Shown here piece by piece: positions 1-8,941 of a stretch of 64,000 nucleotides of DNA (position 1 is the stretch's first letter; each line of letters opens with the position of its first letter). The notes beneath the pieces are model-generated. The model had not been told where the DNA came from and searched no databases. It was given only the letters and a program-made list of their open reading frames with translations. The stretch comes from Hyphomicrobiaceae bacterium (GTDB lineage: Bacteria > Pseudomonadota > Alphaproteobacteria > Rhizobiales > Devosiaceae). Position numbers and translations under genes: made by a program. The stretch covers positions 62,001 to 126,000 of the forward strand of contig JACKJG010000010.1 of the NCBI GenBank assembly GCA_020638065.1. The letters are read 5' to 3'.

Positions 1-380
1 TTGGCCATGCCCCCATGCTTGTGCCGCGCGATCAGATAGCGCTGAAACAGGTCGAATTGCTGGTTGGTGGAGGTGGCCGGACGTTCGATTCCGAACACGC
101 CTTCATTCTTGCGCTGCACCCGGCGAAACCGCTTGCTCCAGGCGAACTCGCCGGCCACGACCCGAACCGACGTGCAGGCCGCGCAGCCCTCGCAGGCCGG
201 ACGATAGATCAGCGACTGGCTGCGCCGGAACCCGCTTTCCGCCAGCACCTGCGCCATAAGTCCTGCGGTCTTGCCCGAAAGGTGCGTGAAGATCTTCCGC
301 TCCTCGCGACCGGCGAGGTAGGGGCATTCCGACGGTGCCGTCAGAAAGAACTTCGATGTGTGCATGCTCTGTTCGGTCAT
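1..380 (-). CDS. bpt: Aspartate/glutamate leucyltransferase (Bpt), N-terminal part
   Basis: This is a partial gene. It begins with ATG at 380 and runs off the left edge of the window, giving 126 codons of a family usually near 250 aa. The protein transfers leucine from Leu-tRNA to N-terminal Asp or Glu of proteins in the bacterial N-degron pathway, in the cytosol. The translation contains FFLTAPSECPYLAGREERK near residues 11-29, then RPACEGCAACTSVRVVAGEF, and ends in RYLIARHKHGGMA. The CPYL motif and the CxxC-rich segment are hallmarks of the ATE/Bpt N-terminal domain. The gene was found by translating the minus strand directly, because the frame is open to the window edge. Identification is firm; only the C-terminal part is missing. 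Confidence 0.9.
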   Translation of the reverse strand, partial: MTEQSMHTSKFFLTAPSECPYLAGREERKIFTHLSGKTAGLMAQVLAESGFRRSQSLIYRPACEGCAACTSVRVVAGEFAWSKRFRRVQRKNEGVFGIERPATSTNQQFDLFQRYLIARHKHGGMA

Positions 381-407
381 GCGACGCCCTTTGCTACCCC
401 GGAATGG

Positions 408-2225
408 TCAGACGCCGTAATACCACGGCGCGACAATGCAGAAGACAATCCATACCAGAACGACCAGCGGTGTGCCCATGGATATGAAGTCGCGGAACTT
501 ATAGTGTCCCGCACCCATGACCAGAAGGTTCGTCTGATAGCCCAAAGGGGTGGCAAATGAAGCATTGGCGCCCAGAATGACGGTTGCGATCAACGGCAGG
601 GGCGCGATGCCCAATTGCTGCGCCGCGGCGATGGCGACGGGTGTGAACAGCACTGCGGTCGCATTATTTGAAAGGAAGTTGGTCAAAACTGCGACCACCA
701 GGAAGAGCCCGCCCATATAGACGGCGGGGGGTGCAGACCCGAGCACATTTGTCGTGACTTGAGCGATTGCAGTTGCACCGCCGCTGGCCTGTAGCGCTGT
801 CGCCAGCGCGATTGATGACCCGACAAGCAGAACGATCCGCCGGTCGATGGCGCGCGCCGCCTGCCGCACGTTCAGACAACCCGCTGCGACCATCGTGAAC
901 GCACCGGCAATCGCCGCGACTTCGATCGGAACCAGTCCCGAGGCGATGACCAGAATTGTTGCTGCAAAAATAAGCTGCGCGCGCAGTGCCATGCCGTGGG
1001 GACGGATTTCCGAACCGCTCCATTCCATCACGATCAAGTCCTGCAACCCGCGCAGTCGCCGGAACGCACTGCGCGAACCTGCCACCAGCAGCACGTCGCC
1101 AGCCTCGAGCCGGATATCCGCCAGCCGCTGGCGCGGCATGCGGCTGCGCCGTTCCACACCGAGAATAAGGCAGCCATGCTGCGCCAGAAAACCCTGCTGA
1201 TCGACACCATTATTGACCAGCCGCGAGCCGGGTGGCACCAGCGCCTCATAGAGCACGATGGCGTCTTCCCCATCATCGGCAGCCTGAATGCCGGATGACT
1301 CGTCGAACGCTTTCCACGATCGGAGGGCATCGGTCAGTGCATCCCGCGTCGCTGCGATGATCAGCGTGTCGCCACTTTTCAGCGTGATGTCGTCGAATGG
1401 CGGCAGAAAGGTCTGATATCCGCGATTGACGGCCCGCACAGTCAGCGTCGTCAGCTTCGGAAACATGCCGGCCACGGTTGAATCGCCGACAAGCGGGTGT
1501 CCGGGCGTAAGCCGGATCTCGGTGATGAATTGCACGGCCCGTCCTCGCGACGCGGGCAGGTCACGCTCGTTCTGTGGCGCGAAACGGGGAATGACGAAAA
1601 GGGCGTAGAGAATACCGGCTGCCGCCATCGCCAGACCGGGCACGAAAAATGAAAAGAAGGTAACGCTTTCCACCCCGGCATTGCGCGCGACACCCGCGGC
1701 AAGAAGGTTGGTGGACGAGCCCAGAAGCGTCGTCATGCCACCCAGAATGGTCACGAAGCTCAGCGGCATCATATATTGCGACGCCGGTATTTTCCGCCGC
1801 GCCAGCAGCGACGCCAGAACCGGCATGAACACGACGACGACCGGCGTGTTGTTGACGATGGAACTGAACAGGGCAGCAGCAACGAGTGCCACGACAACCG
1901 CGATAACCGGCTGCTTGGGCCAAAGCCGCGCGAACTGATCTGCAAGCGAGCCGATGGCCTCGGTCTGGATCAATGATTGGCCCATGACCAGAAGCGCGAG
2001 GATTGTCAGGAGCGCGGGATTGGCAAACCCCGCCAGCACATCGGTCGAGGTCAGCCCAAGGCCGGGAAAGAATGTGGCAATCGCCAGCACAGCGACCACG
2101 GCGCCCAGCGAAATGACTTCGATTGGAGCCCATTCCGCAGCATAATAGGCCATCGACACGCCGATAACGGCAAATGTCAGCCACATGGCGATAGCGTCGC
2201 CATTGACGATGAAGAAATCCAGCAT
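408..2225 (-). CDS. SLC13-type permease with two central TrkA-C (RCK_C) domains
   Basis: This is a predicted inner-membrane anion/sodium symporter-like permease of 605 aa. About five hydrophobic segments precede residue 210. Two soluble RCK_C-like stretches follow at roughly 215-300 and 320-400, and a second hydrophobic half ends at the C-terminus. SIVNNTPVVVVFMP in the first half and NFLSNNATAVLFTPVAIAAA in the second are the paired SNN-T motifs of the DASS/SLC13 fold. The substrate (sulfate, dicarboxylate or other) cannot be told from sequence. The frame is also open upstream to a TTG at 2279. The ATG at 2225 is preferred because it places the first membrane helix at the normal distance from the N-terminus. 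Confidence 0.85.
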   Translation of the reverse strand: MLDFFIVNGDAIAMWLTFAVIGVSMAYYAAEWAPIEVISLGAVVAVLAIATFFPGLGLTSTDVLAGFANPALLTILALLVMGQSLIQTEAIGSLADQFARLWPKQPVIAVVVALVAAALFSSIVNNTPVVVVFMPVLASLLARRKIPASQYMMPLSFVTILGGMTTLLGSSTNLLAAGVARNAGVESVTFFSFFVPGLAMAAAGILYALFVIPRFAPQNERDLPASRGRAVQFITEIRLTPGHPLVGDSTVAGMFPKLTTLTVRAVNRGYQTFLPPFDDITLKSGDTLIIAATRDALTDALRSWKAFDESSGIQAADDGEDAIVLYEALVPPGSRLVNNGVDQQGFLAQHGCLILGVERRSRMPRQRLADIRLEAGDVLLVAGSRSAFRRLRGLQDLIVMEWSGSEIRPHGMALRAQLIFAATILVIASGLVPIEVAAIAGAFTMVAAGCLNVRQAARAIDRRIVLLVGSSIALATALQASGGATAIAQVTTNVLGSAPPAVYMGGLFLVVAVLTNFLSNNATAVLFTPVAIAAAQQLGIAPLPLIATVILGANASFATPLGYQTNLLVMGAGHYKFRDFISMGTPLVVLVWIVFCIVAPWYYGV

Positions 2226-2381
2226 TCCGCCCCGTCCCTTGAGGGCCAATCTCAGATGCGCCGGGATGCTGTCCCGCAACTTCCGGCGCGTCGCCTGATT
2301 TGGGTTTTATCGCAGGTCCGCGAACAGCAAAAGCCAATCAATTCTGTGGACAAAACCTTGTCTTGGCAGCCCGGAACGGCT

Positions 2382-2858
2382 CTAGGCGTTCTGCCAATGC
2401 TGAACCATCGGCGATTTCCGGACCATCAACGTGCCCGTCAAAAGGTCGTGGATCATTTGCCGGCGCGGTGTGAACAACGCAAAGATGTAGTTGAAGGGCG
2501 GCAAAAACCAGCAGGTCAGCCAGAAGATCAGCGGGTGCATGAAGGCCTTCCAGCCGTCCAAGGGCAGGCCGTGCGTTGGGGTCAGGACGATATCCTGCAT
2601 TTGCATGCCGATGGTCGCCCGCCGTGGCGAGCCGAGCGTCGCCGCATAATAGATGATGATGGAGGCCGGAATGGCAAACACCAACGCGGCCCAAACAAGA
2701 CCGAATGTGACGAAGCCCAGAATTGTTCCAATCAGCAAGACGGCAACGCAAATCAGGAACATGATCACGACATCGATGATGTAGGCCACGACCCGGCGGG
2801 TGAGCACGCCCTCGAACAGTTCAGGCGCGGTAGACGGATCTGGCAGATATTCGCTCAT
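2382..2858 (-). CDS. RDD family membrane protein
   Basis: This 158-aa protein belongs to the RDD family of small integral membrane proteins, whose function is mostly unknown though some members affect ion homeostasis. The sequence shows LTRRVVAYIIDVVIMFLICV at about residues 19-38, with the family's Arg and Asp inside the first membrane segment. A second long hydrophobic region covers about 45-78 and a third about 110-130. It lies between hemB and the SLC13 permease on the same strand, 66 bp downstream of hemB, so cotranscription with hemB is likely. The neighbours suggest no specific role. Confidence 0.8.
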   Translation of the reverse strand: MSEYLPDPSTAPELFEGVLTRRVVAYIIDVVIMFLICVAVLLIGTILGFVTFGLVWAALVFAIPASIIIYYAATLGSPRRATIGMQMQDIVLTPTHGLPLDGWKAFMHPLIFWLTCWFLPPFNYIFALFTPRRQMIHDLLTGTLMVRKSPMVQHWQNA

Positions 2859-2924
2859 GACGCCTCCAGACGTTGATGCCGCTGAGATGGGTGCAACGGG
2901 GCAGAATTCAAGTGCTCGGCCTGG

Positions 2925-3932
2925 TCAGGCACCCAGCTTGCGCGCGGCGTCCAAGGCGAAATAGGTCAGGATCGTGTCGCAGCCTGCGCGCTTGAACGCG
3001 AAGAGGCTTTCCATCATGGCCGCGTCACGATCGACCACGCCAGCCTTGGCGCCCATTTCGATCATCGCGTACTCACCCGAGACCTGATAGGCGGCGATCG
3101 GCGCGTTGAAAGTGTCCTTGAAACGTCGGATCACGTCCAGATAGGGCAATCCGGGCTTGACCATGATGATGTCCGCGCCTTCTTCGAGATCGAGTTCGGC
3201 CTCGCGCAGCGCTTCGTCGCTATTGGCATAATCCATCTGATAGGTGCGTTTGTCGCCCTTGAGCCGGTTGCCGGAACTGATCGCATCGCGGAATGGTCCG
3301 TAAAAGGCGGAAGCGTATTTGGCGGAGTAGGCCATGATCAACGTATTGGTGTGGCCTTCGCTATCAAGTGCCCGCCGGATCGCACCGACGCGGCCATCCA
3401 TCATATCCGAAGGCGCAATCACGTCGCAGCCGGCTCGCGCCTGATTGAGCGACTGTCCGACGAGAATCTCGACGGTTTCGTCATTGAGAATATCGTCGCC
3501 CGACATGACGCCGTCATGGCCGTGTGTTGTGTAGGGGTCGAGCGCGACGTCCGACACCAGTCCGATTTCCGGAACGGCGTTCTTGATGGCCCGCAGCGCA
3601 CGGCAGGTCAGATTGTCCGGATTGAGAGCCTCCGAACCTTCTTCGGACCGGCGGTCATCCTGTGTGTTGGGAAAAATGGCGAGCGCCGGAATTCCAAGAT
3701 CGCGGGCTTCCCGAGCCACTTCGACCGCATCCTTGATGCCGAGCCGCGATTGCCCTGGCATGGTCGCAATGGCCTGGCGTCCTTCCGGAGCGTCCATCAC
3801 GAAGATCGGATAGATGAAATCGGCGGGCGAAAGACGGTTTTCCCGCACCATCTCACGCGACCAGGGTGCCTGGCGCAGACGCCGCAAGCGCCGCCCCTCA
3901 AGAAAGCTCACATCATGCCTGACGAATGCCAT
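2925..3932 (-). CDS. hemB: Delta-aminolevulinic acid dehydratase (porphobilinogen synthase)
   Basis: HemB condenses two 5-aminolevulinate molecules to porphobilinogen in tetrapyrrole synthesis. The 335-aa protein carries MAYSAKYASAFYGPF and IIMVKPGLPYLD, which hold the two active-site lysines. The metal-loop region reads DVALDPYTTHGHDG and lacks the cysteines of zinc-type enzymes, so this is the Mg-dependent type usual in alphaproteobacteria. The frame stays open upstream to 4031 only because a 15-bp repeat is read through. The ATG at 3932 is chosen because AGGAG lies about 9 bases before it and because the family N-terminus starts there. Confidence 0.95.
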   Translation of the reverse strand: MAFVRHDVSFLEGRRLRRLRQAPWSREMVRENRLSPADFIYPIFVMDAPEGRQAIATMPGQSRLGIKDAVEVAREARDLGIPALAIFPNTQDDRRSEEGSEALNPDNLTCRALRAIKNAVPEIGLVSDVALDPYTTHGHDGVMSGDDILNDETVEILVGQSLNQARAGCDVIAPSDMMDGRVGAIRRALDSEGHTNTLIMAYSAKYASAFYGPFRDAISSGNRLKGDKRTYQMDYANSDEALREAELDLEEGADIIMVKPGLPYLDVIRRFKDTFNAPIAAYQVSGEYAMIEMGAKAGVVDRDAAMMESLFAFKRAGCDTILTYFALDAARKLGA

Positions 3933-3979
3933 TTTGCGCTGCTCCTGCATTTGGCGCCGGTTTAGCAGAGGCATTCGGC

Positions 3980-4035
3980 AAGTCAACGAATGCCAAGTCA
4001 ACGAATGCCGAGTCAACGAATGCCGAGTCAACGAC
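3980..4035. repeat. 15-bp tandem direct repeat, 3.7 copies
   Basis: The unit aagtcaacgaatgcc occurs at 3980-3994 and 3995-4009. It occurs with one change (gagtcaacgaatgcc) at 4010-4024, and a partial fourth copy follows at 4025-4035. The array lies between the divergent 5' ends of hemB and a small membrane-protein gene. Because 15 is a multiple of three, both flanking reading frames stay open through it, which makes apparent starts inside the repeat misleading. Confidence 0.9.
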
Positions 4036-4118
4036 GCGGCCGCTCGTCAAACTTGAGCCGCAAAACAAAAGCGGATACGTCTTCGCAGCGACAATTCGAG
4101 AAAGGCATAATAGGCACC

Positions 4119-4490
4119 GTGATTGCCCGCATCACCCGCATCATTGCTCTTGCAGCGCTGTTCACTGCGCTTCTTGATGCTGCGCGCCTGCTCGGGGTCG
4201 GCTCGGCATCGGGAAATCCGGTCAGCACGATGGGGGTAGCGACGTTCACCGTCATGGCCGGGCTCACCATGTTTCGCCTGTTCTCGGCGGTGGGCATGTG
4301 GATCTATGCCGCCTGGGGTGCGGTCCTGCTGTTTCTGACCTCGATACTGGAACTTCTGATCGTCATTACCGGCATGGCGGGAATCGACGCAAACGTATTC
4401 GGCTGGCTGTTGCGCCTGCTGCTCCTTACCGGTTCGGCCTTCCTTCTCGGCTTTTCCTATTTTGCCTGGCGCCGGGCTGTTCACGACTAG
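4119..4490 (+). CDS. Small membrane protein (DUF6163-like)
   Basis: This is a conserved-type integral membrane protein of 123 aa if translated from the GTG at 4119. Hydrophobic segments lie at about 8-25, 36-55, 58-85 and 95-115, so four transmembrane helices are likely. From memory, similar proteins (DUF6163) sit beside hemB and ldtR in other Hyphomicrobiales; function unknown. The frame is open back to ATG 3990, but that upstream part is the translated 15-bp repeat (MPSQR copies) plus a charged linker. An internal start is therefore more likely, although no ribosome site before 4119 is convincing. Confidence 0.6.
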   Translation: MIARITRIIALAALFTALLDAARLLGVGSASGNPVSTMGVATFTVMAGLTMFRLFSAVGMWIYAAWGAVLLFLTSILELLIVITGMAGIDANVFGWLLRLLLLTGSAFLLGFSYFAWRRAVHD

Positions 4491-4657
4491 TCAAGGTTAG
4501 CTTTTCGTGACCGGGTGTAACGGCTCGTAAAGCCAAAAACACAAAGAAACTGAGTAAGATAGAATTAAGACTGTCTTTTAAGTCGATTTTATTCGGACCC
4601 GCTTAGCTTCTCCCCATCAGACGCGAGAAAATCGCGCAGAAACACAGAGAGGCAACA

Positions 4658-5170
4658 ATGAACACCAACGCAAACACAGCGGCAGCGCTGTCGCCGGATG
4701 AAGATGCGGCGAAACTGAAGCCGCTATATCTCGAAGCGGTGACGCGGGTCGAGCGGTTGCACCGCCGCCTGCTGGACCTGATCAAGGACGAATTCGACCG
4801 TATGGGCTGGGACGACATCAACCCCGTCCAGGCGCTGCTCATGTTCAACATCGGTGGCTCGGAACTCACCGCCGGCGAACTGCGCTCGCGCGGCTACTAT
4901 CTGGGTTCGAACGTGTCCTACAATCTCAAGAAACTGGTCGAAACCGGCTATATCTTTCAGGAACGCTCGCGCACGGACCGGCGTTCGGTCCGCATTCGCC
5001 TCAGCCCCAAGGGCGAGGAAGTCGCGGAAGTGATCGACGAGCTCTATGACCGTCATCTGAAGTCCATCGAAAAGGTCGGGGGCCTCGGCGACACGGATTT
5101 CGAAGCGCTCAATCTGTCTCTGGGCCGGCTGGAACGTTTCTGGATCGATCAGATCCTCTACAAGCTCTGA
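4658..5170 (+). CDS. ldtR: MarR-family regulator LdtR
   Basis: This 170-aa winged-helix regulator matches LdtR, described in Liberibacter and Sinorhizobium as an activator of a neighbouring L,D-transpeptidase gene and of stress and cell-wall genes. Features seen are an N-terminal helix with VERLHRRLLDLIKDEF, a helix-turn-helix region ELRSRGYYLGSNVSYNLKKL at about 75-94, and the wing ERSRTDRRSVRIRLS. A basic wing with DRRS is typical of MarR proteins. The downstream gene is the expected L,D-transpeptidase, which supports the assignment. A strong terminator follows the gene, so the transpeptidase must have its own promoter. Confidence 0.88.
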   Translation: MNTNANTAAALSPDEDAAKLKPLYLEAVTRVERLHRRLLDLIKDEFDRMGWDDINPVQALLMFNIGGSELTAGELRSRGYYLGSNVSYNLKKLVETGYIFQERSRTDRRSVRIRLSPKGEEVAEVIDELYDRHLKSIEKVGGLGDTDFEALNLSLGRLERFWIDQILYKL

Positions 5171-5225
5171 CAAGGCAGGCGGCGGCACCTCCCAGCGTTG
5201 CCCAAAAGCCACAATCAGAAAGAAT

Positions 5226-5253
5226 GCGCCGGCTTGTCCGGCGCTTCTTATTT
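5226..5253 (+). terminator. Rho-independent terminator after ldtR
   Basis: GCGCCGG and CCGGCGC form a 7-bp perfect stem around CTTGT (5226-5244), followed by the T-rich tail ttcttattt. It lies 55 bases after the ldtR stop. Confidence 0.8.
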
Positions 5254-5437
5254 GTGCCGCAAAGGCTTTTTATCCGCCAAACCGGTTTGGTTTGCGTTCG
5301 CCGTTCGATTTGCAGTATTGCGTGCCGCTCACGCCAAGGTGAGCAGGGTGACGTGCTGTTCGCGTTGAGTTGATCAGGGCGCTTTGCTAAGTGCGAACCA
5401 AATCCGGTGCGGTTTGAGAAATCAGGGTAATAGAGAA

Positions 5438-6700
5438 ATGCAGCACAATGGCTTGCCACGAATGAAGCGACGCACTTTGCTGGCCGGAATGGCCGCAATG
5501 GGGGCGCTGCCGGCCAGCAATGCCTATGCGGTATCGGTGTGGGACCGCCTGCGCGCCAACCAGATCACACGAGAGGCCAATAACGGTGAAGCCTCCGCCG
5601 CCGCGCTCGATGCGATCAGCACGACGGAGCCCATTCTCAGCTACGACACCGCCTACAATCTCGAACTGGCGATTGCGAAATACCAGGCGCTGGTGGCCAA
5701 TGGTGGATGGGAATCCATCACGTCCGAAATCTACAATCTGCGGATCGGCGCCGACCGGGGGTCGGTGCGGATGCTCAAGCGATTTCTTATTGGCACGGGA
5801 GATCTGTCGCCGGACACGCGCATCAATGACACGTTCAATGGCGCTGTCGACGCTGCCGTGCGGCTCTTCCAGGCACGCCACGGTCTCAACTCGGACGGCA
5901 TTATCGGCGAAGACACTCTCTATGCCATGGCGGTGCCTGCCGATTATCGCCTCAATCAGTTGCGGATCAACGCCGCGCGCGTGCCGGCAATGGCGTCGCA
6001 GCTGAGCGACACATACACGCTGGTCAACATTCCGGCCGCAACCATTGAAGCGGTTGAAAATGCTTCAGTCATCCAGCGGCATACGGCTGTTGTCGGCCGT
6101 GTCGACCGGCCGACCCCGATCCTTCATTCGAAAATCTACCAGATCAACTTCAACCCATACTGGCACGTGCCGCAATCGCTGGTTGAAAAGGATCTGATTC
6201 GCTACATGAACGAGGATCCCGAATACCTGACCAAGTTCAACATTCACGCCTTCGACGGCAGCGGCCGCGAGGTTAATCCGAGCGACATCAACTGGTCGAC
6301 GATGGACGCGATGAACTACACCTATCGCCAGGAACCCGGCGCGGAAAACTCACTGGGTCACGTCAAGATCAACTTCCACAATCAGTATGCGGTCTATCTT
6401 CACGACACGCCGAGCAAGAACCTGTTCGACGAAAACGATCGGTTCCACTCCTCGGGCTGCGTGCGCGTCGAAAACGTTGCGTCACTGGTTGCGTGGATCC
6501 TTTCGGGCAACGGCGGCTGGGACGAGGCGGCCATCCAGGCCGTATTCAATTCCGGCGAGCGCCTGGACGTCGATGTTCAGCGGCAGGTTCCCATCCAGAC
6601 GACCTACATCACGGCCTGGGCAAACCGTCAGGGAGTCATCAGCTTCCGCGACGACGTCTATCAGTATGATGCCAACAACATCATCAACTTCAGCTCCTGA
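5438..6700 (+). CDS. Periplasmic L,D-transpeptidase (YkuD domain, PG-binding domain)
   Basis: This 420-aa enzyme is predicted to form 3-3 peptidoglycan cross-links or attach proteins to peptidoglycan in the periplasm. An N-terminal twin-Arg-like region (MKRRTLLAGMAAMG) with a cleavage site after SNAYA indicates export. A PG-binding-1 domain lies at about 100-160 (VRLFQARHGLNSDGIIGEDT). The YkuD catalytic domain follows, with HDTPSKNLF and HSSGCVRV near residues 325-350, where the Cys is the nucleophile. It is probably LdtR-controlled and corresponds to the gene called ldtP in Liberibacter. The start at 5438 is chosen for the signal peptide; an in-frame ATG at 5462 is an alternative. Confidence 0.88.
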   Translation: MQHNGLPRMKRRTLLAGMAAMGALPASNAYAVSVWDRLRANQITREANNGEASAAALDAISTTEPILSYDTAYNLELAIAKYQALVANGGWESITSEIYNLRIGADRGSVRMLKRFLIGTGDLSPDTRINDTFNGAVDAAVRLFQARHGLNSDGIIGEDTLYAMAVPADYRLNQLRINAARVPAMASQLSDTYTLVNIPAATIEAVENASVIQRHTAVVGRVDRPTPILHSKIYQINFNPYWHVPQSLVEKDLIRYMNEDPEYLTKFNIHAFDGSGREVNPSDINWSTMDAMNYTYRQEPGAENSLGHVKINFHNQYAVYLHDTPSKNLFDENDRFHSSGCVRVENVASLVAWILSGNGGWDEAAIQAVFNSGERLDVDVQRQVPIQTTYITAWANRQGVISFRDDVYQYDANNIINFSS

Positions 6701-6727
6701 GGGCGCCGACATCGTCTGCCGCACAAC

Positions 6728-6916
6728 ATGAACGGCGACGCGGGCAGGGAAGTCCTCTTTGAGTTTCGCGCCATTGGCAATCAGTGGCGCGTGACTGCCC
6801 TTGATCCCAAAACCGGCATCGAAGTCGTCATCGTTGCGCCTCGCAACGCCAGCCGTGAAGACATCAAGAAAATTGCCGCCGCCAAACTGCAGCGAGCCCT
6901 GGCCAATCGCCGCTGA
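6728..6916 (+). CDS. Small conserved protein (DUF6898-like)
   Basis: This is a 62-aa soluble protein with no signal peptide or membrane segment. It reads as a short beta-rich domain (VLFEFRAIGNQWRVTALDP) followed by one basic helix (DIKKIAAAKLQRALANRR). From memory, a protein of this kind (DUF6898) commonly lies just before glyA in Hyphomicrobiales. No function is known. It is separated by 27 bp from the transpeptidase gene and may be cotranscribed with it. The glyA riboswitch begins about 40 bp downstream. Confidence 0.7.
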   Translation: MNGDAGREVLFEFRAIGNQWRVTALDPKTGIEVVIVAPRNASREDIKKIAAAKLQRALANRR

Positions 6917-6954
6917 CCGGTGGCTTTCATTCCACCACGGAATCGCCTATCGTC

Positions 6955-7036
6955 CCGGCGTCTGCGCGACTGGCGAGAATGAAGATGGGAAACCATCGGG
7001 GAGCGTGGATAGATGCCGCCGCTCGCCTGGGCACCC
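6955..7036 (+). ncRNA. ZTP (pfl) riboswitch aptamer upstream of glyA
   Basis: The leader contains the conserved blocks of the ZTP/ZMP-sensing pfl motif in order. GCGACTGGCG is at 6966-6975. The hairpin GATGGGAAACCATC at 6984-6997 is followed directly by GGGGAGCG. CCGCC lies at 7016-7020 and CGCCTGGGCA at 7024-7033. ZTP riboswitches sense a signal of low 10-formyl-tetrahydrofolate and raise expression of one-carbon genes, with glyA among the known targets. The aptamer ends about 135 bases before the glyA ATG, leaving room for an expression platform that I could not resolve. An apparent N-terminal extension of glyA from 7013 would start inside this RNA and is not real. Confidence 0.9.
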
Positions 7037-7171
7037 TACAAAACCTTGGGAGCCCCTCATGATACGACCTTCGGAAATTCACCACCAAACGCTTCATATT
7101 GGAATCCTCCGGCGCTGCGTGATAGAGCGGAGCCGCTTTACCAATTCAACTATCTCGCGGGGGGAACGGAC

Positions 7172-8461
7172 ATGAGCGCCACCACCACAGCTTTCTTTTC
7201 ACAGCCCCTGGCACAAGCCGATCCCGACATCGCCGCGGCCATTGCCGCCGAGCTCGATCGGCAGAAACACGAGATCGAACTGATCGCCTCTGAAAACATC
7301 GTTTCCGAGGCCGTGCTCGAGGCGCAGGGGTCGGTGCTGACCAACAAATATGCCGAGGGTTATCCCGGCCGGCGCTACTATGGCGGCTGCGCCCACGTCG
7401 ATGTGGCTGAGAACCTTGCCATCGAACGCGCCAAACAATTGTTCGGATGCGAGTTCGCCAATGTGCAGCCCAATTCCGGCTCGCAAGCCAATCAGGGCGT
7501 CTATCAGGCTCTGATCCAGCCAGGTGACACGATTTTGGGCATGAGCCTCGACGCTGGCGGACACCTGACCCATGGCGCCCGGCCGAACCAGTCGGGCAAG
7601 TGGTTCAATGCCATTCAGTATGGCGTACGCCATCAGGATGGGCGTGCTGATATGGACCAAGTGAGAGCGCTTGCTAAGGAACATCAGCCAAAGATGATCG
7701 TGGCCGGTTTCTCCGCCTATTCGCGCACGCTCGACTGGGCCGAATTCCGCCAGATTGCCGACGAAGTTGGCGCCTATCTGTTCGTCGACATGGCTCATGT
7801 TGCCGGACTGGTTGCGGCAGGACTCTACCCGAACCCGTTCCCGCATGCGCATGTGGTGACCACGACCACTCACAAGACCCTGCGCGGCCCGCGCGGCGGC
7901 ATGATCCTGACCAACGACCCGGACATTGCAAAGAAGGTGAATTCGGCCATTTTCCCGGGCATCCAGGGTGGCCCGCTGATGCACGTCATCGCCGCCAAGG
8001 CCGTTGCCTTCAAGGAGGCGCTGACCCCCGAATTCAAGGCCTATGCGGCTCAGGTCGTCAAGAATGCAACGGCGCTGGCCGACTCGCTGGTCAAAGGTGG
8101 GCTGGATATCGTGACTGGCGGAACCGACAACCATCTGATGTTGGTCGATCTTCGTCCCAAGGGGGTGACCGGGCGCGACACCGAGCAGTCGCTCGAACGC
8201 GCTTTTATCACCTGCAACAAGAACGCCATTCCGTTCGATCCCGAAAAGCCGGCGATCACGTCCGGTGTTCGCGTCGGCACGCCGGCGGCAACGTCGCGCG
8301 GTTTCGGCGAGGCGGAGTTCACCGAGGTGGGTGAGTTGATTGTCGAGGTGCTGGACGGGCTCGGCGCAAACGGCCCCGAAAACAACGGCGCCGTCGAAAC
8401 CGCGGTGCGCGAAAAGGTCAAAGCCCTGACCAGCCGTTTTCCGATCTACCCCAACCGCTAG
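7172..8461 (+). CDS. glyA: Serine hydroxymethyltransferase
   Basis: GlyA interconverts serine and glycine with transfer of a one-carbon unit to tetrahydrofolate, and it uses pyridoxal phosphate. The 429-aa protein shows [18 protein letters not shown] near the N-terminus, NSGSQAN at about 101-107, and the Schiff-base lysine in [14 protein letters not shown] (Lys235). The start at 7172 follows gggggaacggac and matches the family length. The open frame upstream of it is riboswitch leader. nrdR follows 9 bp after the stop and nusB overlaps nrdR, so the three are probably one operon. Confidence 0.97.
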   Translation: MSATTTAFFSQPLAQADPDIAAAIAAELDRQKHEIELIASENIVSEAVLEAQGSVLTNKYAEGYPGRRYYGGCAHVDVAENLAIERAKQLFGCEFANVQPNSGSQANQGVYQALIQPGDTILGMSLDAGGHLTHGARPNQSGKWFNAIQYGVRHQDGRADMDQVRALAKEHQPKMIVAGFSAYSRTLDWAEFRQIADEVGAYLFVDMAHVAGLVAAGLYPNPFPHAHVVTTTTHKTLRGPRGGMILTNDPDIAKKVNSAIFPGIQGGPLMHVIAAKAVAFKEALTPEFKAYAAQVVKNATALADSLVKGGLDIVTGGTDNHLMLVDLRPKGVTGRDTEQSLERAFITCNKNAIPFDPEKPAITSGVRVGTPAATSRGFGEAEFTEVGELIVEVLDGLGANGPENNGAVETAVREKVKALTSRFPIYPNR

Positions 8462-8470
8462 GACCAACCC

Positions 8471-8941
8471 ATGCGCTGCCCCTATTGCGCAAGCACCGAT
8501 ACACAGGTCAAGGATTCCCGCCCCACCGAAGATTCGAGCGCAATCCGCCGCCGGCGCGTCTGCAATGCGTGCGGAGGGCGCTTCACGACCTTTGAGCGCG
8601 TGCAGCTGCGCGAAATCACGGTGGCCAAGAAATCCGGCCGCAAAATGCCGTTCGACCGCGAGAAACTGGCCCGTTCGGTCTACACGGCGCTGCGCAAGCG
8701 CGAAGTAGACCCGGATCGCGTCGAACGGATGATTTCGGGAATCGTTCGCCAGTTGGAGAGCAGCGGCGAAGGCGAAGTCACCTCGGAGCATATCGGAATG
8801 CTTGTCATGGACGGCCTCAAGGAACTCGACGACGTCGCTTTCGTCCGGTTCGCCTCCGTCTACCGCAATTTTGCCGCAGCAGATGATTTTCGGTCCTTTC
8901 TTGAAGATCTGGACCGTGCGGACGGGGCCGGCGATGAGTGA
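8471..8941 (+). CDS. nrdR: Transcriptional repressor NrdR
   Basis: NrdR represses ribonucleotide reductase genes by binding NrdR boxes in a nucleotide-dependent way. The 156-aa protein has the zinc ribbon (Cys3, Cys6, Cys31, Cys34 in MRCPYC and CNACG) followed by an ATP-cone domain from about 49 to 139 ([33 protein letters not shown]). Length and order are normal for the family. It lies between glyA and nusB, a common alphaproteobacterial arrangement, and its last codons overlap the nusB start by 8 bp. Confidence 0.97.
   Translation: MRCPYCASTDTQVKDSRPTEDSSAIRRRRVCNACGGRFTTFERVQLREITVAKKSGRKMPFDREKLARSVYTALRKREVDPDRVERMISGIVRQLESSGEGEVTSEHIGMLVMDGLKELDDVAFVRFASVYRNFAAADDFRSFLEDLDRADGAGDE

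Noticed and set aside
5171..5437. A gene in the 267-bp gap between ldtR and the transpeptidase
   Set aside because: Only the ldtR terminator and presumably the transpeptidase promoter are there; short frames have no ribosome sites or recognisable protein sequence.
7013..7171. N-terminal extension of glyA
   Set aside because: It would start inside the ZTP riboswitch, and family length and ribosome site fit ATG 7172.
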